DNA of 64,000 bases, taken from positions 28,267,407-28,331,406 of the forward strand of contig NC_087063.1 in the NCBI RefSeq assembly GCF_963678635.1, in the 5' to 3' direction. Positions within the stretch are counted from its first letter, which is position 1, and each line of letters begins with the position of its first letter. Of the stretch, positions 9,032-18,577 are shown piece by piece. The stretch is from Symsagittifera roscoffensis (lineage: Eukaryota > Xenacoelomorpha > Acoela > Convolutidae). A model generated the notes under the pieces. That model saw only the letters and a program-made list of their open reading frames with translations, ran no database searches and had not been told where the DNA came from. The translations under genes and the position numbers were made by a program.

Positions 9032-11927
9032 TCTCTATTTGTCACTTTTTAATGCCTATGCTTAACCCGATTGCTAGAGACCTTATAGTTTTATTAACAA
9101 TAATAATGACACAACACGATAATTTTCACAAGATTCTATTAAATAGTGACCACGAATCCCTGTATGTTATCAGAGTACAGTTTGTATAAAATTTATTCAC
9201 ATTAACCGATTATCGGTGGTAAGATTTGAAAACTAGCACAATATGATGTTATCAGTCAATTTAAAAGATAGTGTACTCACTACCCAATCAAGCACAGTTT
9301 ATGTTGACTTAAAATCAAAAACAAAAATATATATATTGACAGAATATGAATGTCTCTTAAAAAAACGTATGTGTAATGTACTCTTAGTCGGTCGCAGTAC
9401 AATAGTCGAACTTGTCTTTTAAAGAAAAAGCCTCCCTGCTCGGTGCTGCACCAAACAGACAAAACTTTGAAAGCAGTAATTTTCTCAAGTGGGCGTCTAT
9501 TGCACCCACCGAGTACTGTGTTACCTATCTGCCTTCGGACTGCCCGAGCTAGACCCACTAAAACCCTCAGGGCAGTCACTTATCACAAAAACGTATTATG
9601 TTGCAATCCACACCAATGAGTCACGCTCTTTTTAATATAGACTTAGTGTCGCGAATATCCGAGTTCGGACCTGTTTTGTTTTGGTCTGGTTCTTATTGAA
9701 AGGCAAGTTACCAGTGCAGTCACTGATACCTAGCCTCTGTGCTAATAACCTAATACCTCTCACTTTAGTCTTTCTTTCGCCTACCTAAGTCCTTTAATAA
9801 AATAATACCCCTCCGGATTGGCACAAATAGGACCCTTCCGGACTAACAAAATCTAGACCCCTCCGGATTGGGACCCCTCCGAGTTAGTTAACACAAGACC
9901 CCTCCGGATTTGGACCCCTCCGAATTAGCAACTATAAGACCCCTCCGGATTCGGACCCCTCCTAACTTTAAAAAAAAATTTGACCCCTGCGGATTGGGAA
10001 AAGTAGCTTTTCGGAGATTTCCTTCTTTCAACCTATACCCCTCCGGATACGTTCTCCGATGCAATTTTGCTCTTTCAATTAACTAGGAAGGGTATGCACT
10101 ACTTTCCTAGACCCTTCCGGATTGAAGTTAAGCCTCTTATTTGACAATTCACACTAACGGTGAAGGGTCTTATCGCTCGCCTAACTTCGGCTCGCTTAAG
10201 CTTTTGCTGTGCCTTTAGCCTTCCCTTTTCGTCTAGAACAGCCTAAAGTTACTTACCCTTCCAAATTGAGGAATTTGCTAAAAACAATCTCAAAAAATTT
10301 TCACGCTTACTTTTCCGAAAAACTTTTCTCCCTATCAGTAAGCTCAGCTAATTTCTGATCTATTGGTACCAAGATCAACTCGATATGCCCAGTAGTTCTA
10401 AAGTTATTAACCAAAACGTCTTTTTTCTAAACTCAAAAATTTTTCTCTCTTATAGGTTCCGCCTAACTTTTTACGCAAATCGGGTCCTTTCGACCTAAAA
10501 ATTATTGATCCGAGCTCAAAACGCCAATACTTTTCTAGTTCAATGCAAAAGACCCGATCTAAAACGCTTTTGCTGAAAAAATTTGCGAAAAACTGTGCTA
10601 CCTGTACCCCTCCGGATTGATGAATCCACCAAATCAAACACGTTAAGTTCGATTTCTCTGCAACCCGGAAGGCTTTCGGGTAGCGGGTTTTAAAACTTGT
10701 AGATTCACTAGTGGAAGTTGTCCGAACAACTATTTTTACTGTTGTAACTCAAAAATTTCAAAAAAATTTTCTAAATTTATAGTGTTTCGTTTTCTCAAAA
10801 ATCACCAAATTTCGGTTCTCGGTACCAAAATAGTTCCAACCACTTTCGAACTAAACTTAACCGGTTCTATCTATTATAGTAGTGCAGTTACAATGTAACA
10901 CACTAATTTAGCGCTTTTTTCCGTTTCAAAAAATATCGATATCTCAAAAATCGCGATTTGTGGGGGGATCAAATTATCGCTATTTTGACCCTAAAAACCG
11001 GATGGTTTCTGTGTTTTTCACTGAAAAACGGTATAGGAGTATTAATATAGGCTATTTAAGTAATAATATTAGTAATCCTTTACCCCTCCGGGTTTGTTTA
11101 ATATCCGAATTAAGGTGCTTAACTCGGATATTCGCAGTTCGGTGAAGGGTGACTACAGTGCAGCACAGTCGACCCCCCCACAGATTATTATCTTAATTTT
11201 TGTACCAAAAGGGATACAAAACTTGTTAACGATACCCAACAGTCAATTGCTGTTGTCGTTGAGCCCCTTCTTGATGCTCCTTGTACTGCTTGCCGGATCA
11301 GTCTTCTCCCAAGGCCCCTCAGGATTGAGCTCAAATCAGCATACCCTTCCGGATTGAGCGCAATTTATTATTAACGTGCTTAAATGCTCAAATAACCCTA
11401 CAGTACAAGCCTCACAAACGGGCTACAAAACTGATCGTAACGATCCTGACTGATGTAAATGCCTGTAACAACAATATATCTATCAACAAAAAACGGGAGG
11501 GTCGGATCACATCTTTTCTGGGGGGATGATTTCTACTGATTTTTGTACTTTTTTTTTACTGTTTTTGGTTTTTTAGGTTATTTTTTATGTTTTTTGTTTT
11601 TCTTGGGTACTATACTACTTTTTGTTTGGTTTTATATATATCTTTAAGTGTTTTTGGTCACAAACCATTCAGGAGATGACGGGACCGCGAATCCCCCCAC
11701 CCTTCCTGGTTCGTGAATTTTCGGTATTAACTAAGTTAAAAAGCTATTCACGGTAATCCGGAAGGCTTCCGCGTTCCGAACTAACCTTCCGCCCCGGCGG
11801 TTTAGGCCTATTAAGGGCGTTAATGTGAGCATCCGCTCGGCGCGGAGTGGTCGTTAACGGTTCTGCCGGTCATGATGTTAAAAAGAATAACACCCAGGAG
11901 CGCCATAAAAACATCTATGTAACATTC
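9032..11927 (-). other. Long 5' leader of copy 1
   Basis: About 2.9 kb between the 5' LTR and the gag start. The gag-proximal 0.77 kb (to 9832) is shared with copy 2; the rest has no second copy in the window. Short ORFs here, including a 99-codon one at 9280-9579, are not conserved in frame between copies 1 and 2, so I do not call them genes. A candidate primer-binding site (sense TGGCGCTCCTGGGTG, 11891-11905) lies 22 bases inside the LTR boundary; this is farther than usual and weak. The leader is rich in the word CCCCTCCGGATT. Confidence 0.6.
9808..10270. repeat. Dispersed short repeat ACCCCTCCGGATT in the leader
   Basis: The 13-base word, or one- to three-base variants, recurs about a dozen times at irregular spacing (near 9811, 9829, 9855, 9870, 9898, 9915, 9939, 9955, 9980, 10037, 10111, 10256). 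More copies lie at about 10605, 11081, 11342, 12381 and 13529. Its complement AATCCGGAAGG appears inside the LTRs at 12437, 12762, 13582 and 13909. The irregular spacing argues against a simple tandem satellite. Confidence 0.75.
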
Positions 11928-12835
11928 GCCCAGAAGATAATATCGAAGGAAGACAAAACTAAGTCTTAAGACGACTGGCTAACTTCTAAACAGAGCTTTA
12001 CATGCTTTTCACCGTCTCTACCAAGCCAGTACTTTTCGGTGGTCTTTCTAACATCGGGTCGACAAAAACGTTACTGCTTTCGGCTTCGGTCAAAACACTC
12101 AAATTAACTAGATTACATGCAGAAATAGTGAGCTCATGGCTGGGTCTCAGTATCCCCAGACCACGAGGTCACTCCTAAAAACAGGGCTACTACTCATTAT
12201 ATTACTATTGTTTTTGTTCAGTAGATAAAAATCATCATCTCCATCGAAGATGGATCAACCCTTTCCCCCAACTCCTAGCTTCTCATCCTTATCAAAATGA
12301 ATCTAGATGTTAATTAAATTCAAGTCAGGACATGACAGGAAGCTAAAAGTTTATGTAACAGGATAAAAGTTTCAGTTCCTTTACCCCTCCGGATTGACAA
12401 ATCCGCTGGATCAAGCTTGTTAATCCTGATTTCTTCTTAATCCGGAAGGCCGTCTTTCACCCTTCACCGTTGTTCGCAACGGCCTTGCAACTATTGTAGC
12501 GGCACAATAGTTGCAACTCGGAGTGTTCTCTGTTACTCTGTAACTCGTTGTCGTTTTCAATCTCGATTTCGTAGCTGTTGTTAGCGCAGCTAATGTTGTT
12601 CTGTTTTTCTTTCTTGTTTTAGCCAAATTGGCCGTTTCTGACGTTTCTCAGAAATATGACGTCATAATTCGAATTTTTGAAATTTTAAAATACCAGAATA
12701 TTCCAGTCCTCACCGTTTGGCCAAATCGTTCCAATTACGTTCTTAATTCTTAATAATCACCAATCCGGAAGGCTCGCTGCTAAAAATTCGAATTCTGCAG
12801 AGATTGCATTTTTCACATTCTGGTCGAATGTCACA
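11928..12835 (-). repeat. G1 LTR A (5' LTR of copy 1)
   Basis: 908-base LTR. On the sense strand it starts TGTGACATTCG and ends CGAATGTTACA, forming an 11-base terminal inverted repeat with one mismatch. Homologous throughout to 13064-13983 with roughly 5% differences by eye. It lies directly upstream of the copy 1 leader. It contains two strong hairpins (12467-12516) and a smaller one with stem CCATC/GATGG, which is conserved in the G2 LTR. Confidence 0.8.
12467..12516. other. Paired hairpins in LTR A
   Basis: First stem CCGTTG-TTCG-CAACGG (12467-12482), with a TTCG tetraloop. Second stem TTGCAACTATTGT-AGCGGC-ACAATAGTTGCAA (12485-12516), a perfect 13-bp stem. LTR B keeps both at 13611-13660, with loops TCCG and AGCGAC, so the stems are preserved while the loops vary. 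The function is unknown; an RNA structure in the R/U5 part of the transcript is one possibility. Confidence 0.8.
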
Positions 12836-13063
12836 ATTCTATGAAACGTCAAAAACGGCCATTTTGGAGAAAGAAGATGAAATAAACACAACAACATTAG
12901 TTGCGATAGCGATAACGACGAAAATTGTGATTGGAAAACAACAACAAATTGCAGAGTTAGCAGAGAACGTTCCGAGTTGCCACTATTGCGTCGCTACAAT
13001 AGTTGCAAGGCCGTTGCGAACAACGGTGAAGGGTGGAAGACAGCCTTCCGGAAGGAAGATAAG
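12836..13063 (+). repeat. Inverted fragment of G1 LTR between LTR A and LTR B
   Basis: Positions about 12840-13055 are homologous to the reverse complement of 13575-13805 (and of 12425-12655). The LTR interior is thus present once in opposite orientation, between two direct copies. It includes the CCGTTG and TTGCAACTATTGT hairpin arms. The arrangement makes a foldback with LTR A around a spacer of ~185 bases. It may be a remnant of an older oppositely oriented element. Confidence 0.8.
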
Positions 13064-13983
13064 TGTAACATTCGCCCGGAAGATACATATCGACGGAAAA
13101 TAAAACTAAGTCCTAAGACGACTGGCTAACGTCTAAACAGAGCCTTATATGCTTTTCACCGTCTCTACCAAGCCAGTACTTTCGATGGTCTTTTCTAACA
13201 TCGGGTCGACAAAAACGTTACTGCTTTCGGCTTCGGTCAAAACACTCAAATTAACTTAATTACATACTGTGAGCTCATGGCTGGGTCTCGGTATCCCCAG
13301 ACCACGAGGTCACTCCTAAAAACAGGGCTACTACTATTTATCATATTACTATTGTTTTTGTTCAGTAGATAAAAATCATCATCTCCATCGAAGATGGATC
13401 AACCCTTTCCCCCAACTCCTAGCTTCTCATCCTTATCAAAATGAATCTAGTTGTTAATTAAATTCAAATCAGGACATGACAAGAAGCTAAAAGTCTATAT
13501 AAAAGGATAAAAGTCTCAGTTCCGAAACCCTTCCGGATTCTTGAATCCACTGAATCAAGCTCGTTAATCTTGATTTCTTCTTAATCCGGAAGGCTGTCCT
13601 CCATCCTTCACCGTTGTCCGCAACGGCCTTGCAACTATTGTAGCGACACAATAGTTGCAACTAGGAACCTTCATCGCTAATTCCTGCAATCTGCTGTTGT
13701 TTTTTGATCACGATTCTCGTAGTTATCGTCCGCGCAACTAATGTTGTTGTGTTGTTTTCTAGCTTTTCTGCCAAAATGGCCGTTTCTGACGTTTCTCAGA
13801 AATGTTACGTAATCACTTCAAAAATTTAAAAATTAGCAATTTCCGAATCCTTTAACCTTCACGTTTTGTTCAATCGTCCAAAAAACGTTCTTAATTCTCA
13901 ATAATCACCAATCCGGAAGGCTCGCTGCTAAAAATTCGAATTCCGCAGAGATTGCATTTTGGCCATTCTGGTCGAATGTCACA
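13064..13983 (-). repeat. G1 LTR B (3' LTR of copy 2)
   Basis: 920-base LTR with the same ends as LTR A (CGAATGTCACA at its right edge, TGTAACATTCG at its left, written on the plus strand). The PPT-like motif GTCCGGGGAGTA lies immediately upstream in the sense direction, which fixes the LTR start at 13983. The word ATGGATCAACC is at the same offset (330 bases from the left edge) as in the divergent G2 LTR at 59787-60687, showing common descent. Confidence 0.82.
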
Positions 13984-13995
13984 TACTCCCCGGAC
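13984..13995 (-). promoter_or_regulatory. Polypurine-tract-like motif of copy 2
   Basis: Sense GTCCGGGGAGTA directly abuts TGTGAC of the 3' LTR. The identical 12 bases abut TGTG at 59691-59702 (copy 3) and 60688-60699 (G2). The immediate upstream bases form the palindrome CCGGAC-T-GTCCGG in copies 2 and 3. A PPT primes plus-strand DNA synthesis; the position is exactly right, although the tract is short. Confidence 0.65.
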
Positions 13996-14805
13996 AGTCC
14001 GGTCATTGTCCTCATTGAATCACGCAATGTTCGTAAAGTAGATACGGAGCAATCGAACAGAATTTACAAAATGCACGAAATTACCTTTATCCACGTCACA
14101 TCGACTCACTGCAGAACATAAATGGCATCATACTACATCACTATAGCCTTCAAATTCTTTCATTAATGTGCACATTGAGGATATGACCTAAGATAAAACA
14201 TATTTTCTGACTTCCAATGTCAAGGTCCCGATTAAAACTTTTTCTCTTAGATTTAAAAGGTGTTGGCTTGCAGGACAGTCCTGCCAACCAGCAAGCTAAA
14301 ATTTTCCTACTATGCTTTTCCCTTCGGAAATCTTGCTTGTTATTGTCCTGAATACTAACACTAAGAAACTCGGTGGTTAGCAAGAACAATGAAACAATCT
14401 CCCTCTTCGAGAGATTACTCAAGCCTTCCATGTCACCACAAAGTGATCAGTTCTCCTAGCTGATTAAAAACAGTCATGCAGGCTGGAGTATTTTAATATA
14501 CTCCTTCACTTAAGCCTTTCTAAATAAATAGTAAGTGAGTGTCTCTAAAGCCACTCCACTAAAATCAAAATGCAAATTTATAAATGCAACAATTTCAAAA
14601 CTCAACTAAATGTTTCAGTTTTCAATTACAACTTGGTTGCTTGGTTTCTCACTTGAGTTTTTTCACACACATAAAACAATTCTGAGTTTTAACTTTATCT
14701 TCATCACTCCTTTGTTTTCTTCTTTTTTTTCGTCGTTTAGAAGTTCTAAAACTTCTAAATGCTTCTAATTTCGTCTCTTTTTCCATCTTGCTTTTCGGTC
14801 ATTCG
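13996..14805 (-). other. 3' UTR of copy 2
   Basis: Non-coding sequence between the ORF D stop and the PPT motif, homologous to 56714-57453 and 58872-59690 in the plus-strand copy. A 93-codon ORF inside it (14150-14431) is not supported by conservation of frame. A hairpin-like GGCAGGACAGTCCTGCC sits near 14270 (sense GGTTGGCAGGACTGTCC) and is kept in the other copies. Confidence 0.75.
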
Positions 14806-15348
14806 TCAATGCTCCATTTCTTCCTCCTGTGATACTGACTCTGCACTCTCAGTCTCCGTATCTTGTAACACATCGTTAGCAATCCTGACGCTGCTGGAAG
14901 CCGTCCTCCAACACTTCTGCTCTTCCATCCTCTGTTTACAACAAGGTAGGGGATCCACGTTAGATTCTCTGTTCCTGCAGAAGCTGTTGTGGAGACACAA
15001 GGTCACGTTTCTCTCCAAATCTTCCTTTAACATCTCTGCCTTCTCCTTTCCACTACGTTCACTCGTCCTTGAAATTCTTTTCACAGCGGTGGTCACTGCA
15101 TTCCGATGAGTCACGAGAGCTCGCTTGAAAGCTCCTGCTCCAATGTCCAGCTGATATTCACTGTACACCCTGCCATGCTTCGACATATGCTTTTTCGCAT
15201 ACTCGTACAACCATGCAGTCATGTTAGCTCTGAACCATGGCATCAATCGTTTCCTTGCCCATATCTTCTTCACTTCCATCGGAATGTTTAGAATTTTGCA
15301 CATTGTCTCAAAAAGATCTAAATCTTTTAGACAATCTAACTTCCGCAA
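14806..15348 (-). CDS. ORF D of copy 2 (C-terminal region of the post-pol polyprotein)
   Basis: 180 codons. It is separated from ORF C only by a TAG at 15370-15372 that is CAG in copy 3, so it was originally the C-terminus of one long frame. Basic and Cys-containing: after a helical segment (PWFRANMTAWLYEYAKKHM) comes a conserved motif with LCLHNSFCRNRES and then CC and C residues, which could bind a metal. The G2 element keeps the HNSFC..NRES motif at 61130-61423, so the segment evolves under constraint or is recent. It ends in acidic residues (EEEMEH). I do not recognise the family, and the function is unknown. Confidence 0.65.
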   Translation of the reverse strand: MRKLDCLKDLDLFETMCKILNIPMEVKKIWARKRLMPWFRANMTAWLYEYAKKHMSKHGRVYSEYQLDIGAGAFKRALVTHRNAVTTAVKRISRTSERSGKEKAEMLKEDLERNVTLCLHNSFCRNRESNVDPLPCCKQRMEEQKCWRTASSSVRIANDVLQDTETESAESVSQEEEMEH

Positions 15349-15369
15349 CTGTTCTCTCGTCAGTGCCTC

Positions 15370-18300
15370 CTATCTGTTATTTTCTCTCACATGAGCTTCC
15401 AGCCATCGTGTCGCCATGATAACTCCCACTATCACTATTGTTATGGGCTGTGATGAATCTGATAAACCCATGGAGAGCAGCTCTCCAGAGTCCCAGATCA
15501 ACATCAGATTACTACGCTTGGGATACCACCAGGTCTGCAGCAAGCAGTGGCAAGGAAACTCGTCATGTGTCAACATGATGCTCCTCCAATTACGTTTTCC
15601 CGAAGCTTCCAATAATGGTTCCACTTCCATCATCACTCGGTGGACCTCATCATTCTCATCTACTGCATTGTAATCTGTGACAGTTGATCCTCTCTGTTTC
15701 TGTCTCTCGAAGTCACTGAAGTTCCCGCTCACATATCCCATGAACTTCTTTCCTAATATTGACTCCAATTCTTCCTTGGTTCTCTCTGGAACTGCTGAGA
15801 TCATCTTACATAGCAACTCGTATGACTTCTCGGACATTCTCGCCAGTCTCACACACTTCGGCACTGAGAAGGCTTGATCCACAATCGTTCTCGTACTCTT
15901 CACGTCCACAGCTACGAATTGTACACGGTATCTGCTCTTGCACATTGGAGCCAATGTTGAACCCACCAAATATCGTGCCCCTGATGGTCTACAATAAGTC
16001 TCACTGTGTCTAATATTCTTTTCCGTCTCGATTGCTTCCCTCCATTTTCCTATGTATTTCTGCTCAGTCTGCAGAATTCCTGGGAATACTTCTACACTGA
16101 TGGCTGTGACCATCTCATGTTTCTGTTCTAGATTCAATAGTGACTCTAAAGAACCAAACATGCTGTAGAATCCTAGTGCAGTCACTAGATTCACATCGGT
16201 TCCTCCATGGCAATCTGCTATCAGTTCCGTTTCTGTTCTTGCTTTCATCACTACGTTTCCAAACAATACCGTCAATTGCTTGTGTTGTTTTTCCAGGGTC
16301 TTCACACAGTCCAGACTTCCACAAACGTGACCCTCCAGTCCACAGACTTCCGCCAGACAGCTACCAAGTTTGACCCAGTCTTCTGGTCCCCAGCCAGGCA
16401 ACTCCACTTTATCTTCTCCGTTGCTCTTAGAGGCCGTTATCTTCACATTATATATGATGTTGAGGTCACGCAGGTTACAGTCTGCATTCAGTTCCCTCTG
16501 TACGTTTTGTGTCGCCCGTAATATTGAGTCGGCGTTGGGACTAGGACACCATGATGGCCTCATCAATTCCCACACTGTCATCAAGCTCGTTCTCAGAAAT
16601 TCATCTGAGAATCCCAACCCAAACTCCACTCTTTTGTCGGATTTTGGTACTGAAGGTGCAGTCACCTCTTCTTCCAAGACCAGTCCCAATTTGGCCTGTG
16701 GATTGTTAACGCTTTTAATCGTTACAATTCTGGACGTCCAGAATCTTAGCAACACCGCCTGCTCATAATCGAAGAAGCAATCGCGTATGTCTTCACTCAG
16801 GAAAGGATTGTACGCGATCCCTATGATCCCTGATACGTAGCTATACGATTTCTTCTTGATCGGTCCACAGTATTCACTGGATTTCGGCAGTGCTCCCATA
16901 GATTCTTTAGTGAGTCTCAGCTCCTTGTTTGAGAACCTCCTGATTTCTCCTATCTTTTTCATGGGTTCCAATTCCTCAGGTTCTTTCATGTTCACCCTCA
17001 TCGGTTTACTTTGCTGCATATCCAGCAGTGCTAGCAAGAATAAGGCTTTCGTTTGCTCATCGCCTTCCTTCAAGATCTTAACACAAGTATTCGATGCAGG
17101 TACTGAAATCTGCTCTATCAGGAATCGAATGAAACAGAGAGCGTCTCTCCGCTTCGCACACGCTACTGCTGCGCCCTCCTGGACTATCAGATCCCTCAGG
17201 TTCGTCATAAGGAAAACCTTCTCCTCTTTTGATCTCTTCCTTTCTTCTGAATCATATTCTTCGCGAGTCAGTCCCATCATGCACCAGGCGAACCTGAGTT
17301 GCAACTCTGTTCTTACGTAAGGAACTGCCACGAGAGCCTGTATTTTTGGCGTAGTCCTCATTTCTTCTTCGAAATACCTCAATACTACTGCTTTCCATGG
17401 AAGGCTCACTAACTGCTCGATCGTTTCCGCCTGTATGTCAGACGACGCCAAAGTCTCGTACGCCTTCTGCATGAGGGTGGTGCCTTGCAACATCGTTTCC
17501 AGATAACCCTCCATGGCTTTTTCGTCTTCCAGGGCCATTACATACCCTCTAGCCGAGTTTCGGTATTCCAACATCTCCATGTATCCACCGGTGGGTTCAT
17601 CTATCGACATAGTCTCCGACACTGTCAGTCGGTTGTATTCCACTGGTGTTAGTTGTCCTGCGACACTTCCCTTTCCATGATTCATGGGAGATGACTTGAA
17701 GTCTTTCATTTTGCTCTCTCCACATTGGCTGAGTATTTCCATTTCTAAGGTTGCTCCAGTCAGAGTGCGGTCACTCCTTTTGGATTTATAACCGGTTGAC
17801 TTTATCCCCGCCATGAGAATGGGTGGCACCATCGCTATATCAGTTAACATTCTATCTGTGCCAGACAATTGATAATCACCTTGCCCCAAATCCATGACCT
17901 CCTCAACTCGTTTCCTCTTCGCTGAGTTACCAGCATTCATCGACATTTCTGAATCCACCTTCGTCTTTCCAACTCTCCTAGGCATCACTCTGCTGCCTAA
18001 CTTCATTTTCATTGCATTGATTTTATCAATCACCATTTTTGATCGCATCGTCCCTCTCCTGGTTCTTGACAGATACACCACCTCTCCTTCATCGTCCTGC
18101 GGTGTCATCTTGATGGGAGAATTCGCTTCACTCTCATCAGTGGCTGAGTCGATCAACAACTCACTCAGTCTCCCTTCACACTCATCAAGCTTGTCCAGTA
18201 CTTCTCTCATCAAGGGTTGGTTGAGACCCGTTTTCAGAATAGATTGGGTCCCATAGCTTTGAACCACGGTCCAGACTTCTTCCATAAACGCCACTCTGTC

Positions 18301-18555
18301 CAGCTTGCATCCCGTCCTACTCTCGTGGTCTCGGTGATGAACTTCCCATTCTTCTTCGGGCAGCGTTCCCAAGAAAGGTACTCTGGCTGAGGCCTCTATT
18401 CTTCTCCTCCGAGGTGATTCCATGAGGATTCTCTGGTCATTATTTCTTGAATTGCCAGGAGAGCTGCTCTCCGGCAAATTCCGTTTCATTTCCATAAAGG
18501 CTGACGGAGGCTCCAGTGTCGAGATGCCTTCATCCGCTGGCTCAGTCGTTTCCAA
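15370..18555 (-). CDS. ORF C of copy 2, 1061-residue protein of unknown family
   Basis: Largest intact frame of the extra region. The N-terminal ~200 residues are charged and low-complexity around a conserved core (VPFLGTLPEEEW), which also exists in G2 (MFLGTLDEDAW). The remainder looks globular, with many Cys and Trp residues (WELMRPSWCPSPN, LPGWGPEDW). A short hydrophobic stretch (PITIVIVGVIMATRW) lies 10-26 residues from the end. Copy 3 carries the same protein at 53090-55504 and beyond with several stops. The ATG used here is simply the first in frame; copy 3 shows the frame running in from ORF B upstream. No catalytic motif is recognised. An envelope-like role is possible given the position, but no signal peptide or fusion motif is evident. 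Confidence 0.7.
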   Translation of the reverse strand: METTEPADEGISTLEPPSAFMEMKRNLPESSSPGNSRNNDQRILMESPRRRRIEASARVPFLGTLPEEEWEVHHRDHESRTGCKLDRVAFMEEVWTVVQSYGTQSILKTGLNQPLMREVLDKLDECEGRLSELLIDSATDESEANSPIKMTPQDDEGEVVYLSRTRRGTMRSKMVIDKINAMKMKLGSRVMPRRVGKTKVDSEMSMNAGNSAKRKRVEEVMDLGQGDYQLSGTDRMLTDIAMVPPILMAGIKSTGYKSKRSDRTLTGATLEMEILSQCGESKMKDFKSSPMNHGKGSVAGQLTPVEYNRLTVSETMSIDEPTGGYMEMLEYRNSARGYVMALEDEKAMEGYLETMLQGTTLMQKAYETLASSDIQAETIEQLVSLPWKAVVLRYFEEEMRTTPKIQALVAVPYVRTELQLRFAWCMMGLTREEYDSEERKRSKEEKVFLMTNLRDLIVQEGAAVACAKRRDALCFIRFLIEQISVPASNTCVKILKEGDEQTKALFLLALLDMQQSKPMRVNMKEPEELEPMKKIGEIRRFSNKELRLTKESMGALPKSSEYCGPIKKKSYSYVSGIIGIAYNPFLSEDIRDCFFDYEQAVLLRFWTSRIVTIKSVNNPQAKLGLVLEEEVTAPSVPKSDKRVEFGLGFSDEFLRTSLMTVWELMRPSWCPSPNADSILRATQNVQRELNADCNLRDLNIIYNVKITASKSNGEDKVELPGWGPEDWVKLGSCLAEVCGLEGHVCGSLDCVKTLEKQHKQLTVLFGNVVMKARTETELIADCHGGTDVNLVTALGFYSMFGSLESLLNLEQKHEMVTAISVEVFPGILQTEQKYIGKWREAIETEKNIRHSETYCRPSGARYLVGSTLAPMCKSRYRVQFVAVDVKSTRTIVDQAFSVPKCVRLARMSEKSYELLCKMISAVPERTKEELESILGKKFMGYVSGNFSDFERQKQRGSTVTDYNAVDENDEVHRVMMEVEPLLEASGKRNWRSIMLTHDEFPCHCLLQTWWYPKRSNLMLIWDSGELLSMGLSDSSQPITIVIVGVIMATRWLEAHVRENNR

Positions 18556-18577
18556 TGTATCTGCATTGTTCTCAAGA

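Larger units (their letters stand above)
1..12835 (-). mobile_element. G1 giant Ty3/gypsy retrotransposon, copy 1 (3' side cut by window start)
   Basis: Minus-strand metavirid element. Reading right to left it has a 5' LTR (11928-12835), a leader, gag with zinc knuckles, protease, RNase H, integrase, an acidic linker with a macrodomain-like tail, a spacer, and the start of a second frame (ORF A) that leaves the window. Positions 1-9832 repeat at 19240-29640 with only scattered substitutions and a few indels, so copies 1 and 2 are close relatives. The reverse transcriptase is deleted and several frames are broken, so the copy is non-autonomous. LTR assignment rests on the TGT...ACA ends, the short terminal inverted repeat and the homologous LTR at 13064-13983. 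Confidence 0.85.

Noticed and set aside
9280-9579. 99-codon leader ORF as a gene
   Set aside because: The homologous region in copy 2 (29093-29326) has a different frame and N-terminus, so the frame is not conserved.
15370-18555. ORF C as a classical retroviral envelope
   Set aside because: There is no signal peptide, furin-like site or fusion peptide visible; only one short hydrophobic stretch near the C-terminus. The position alone is not enough.
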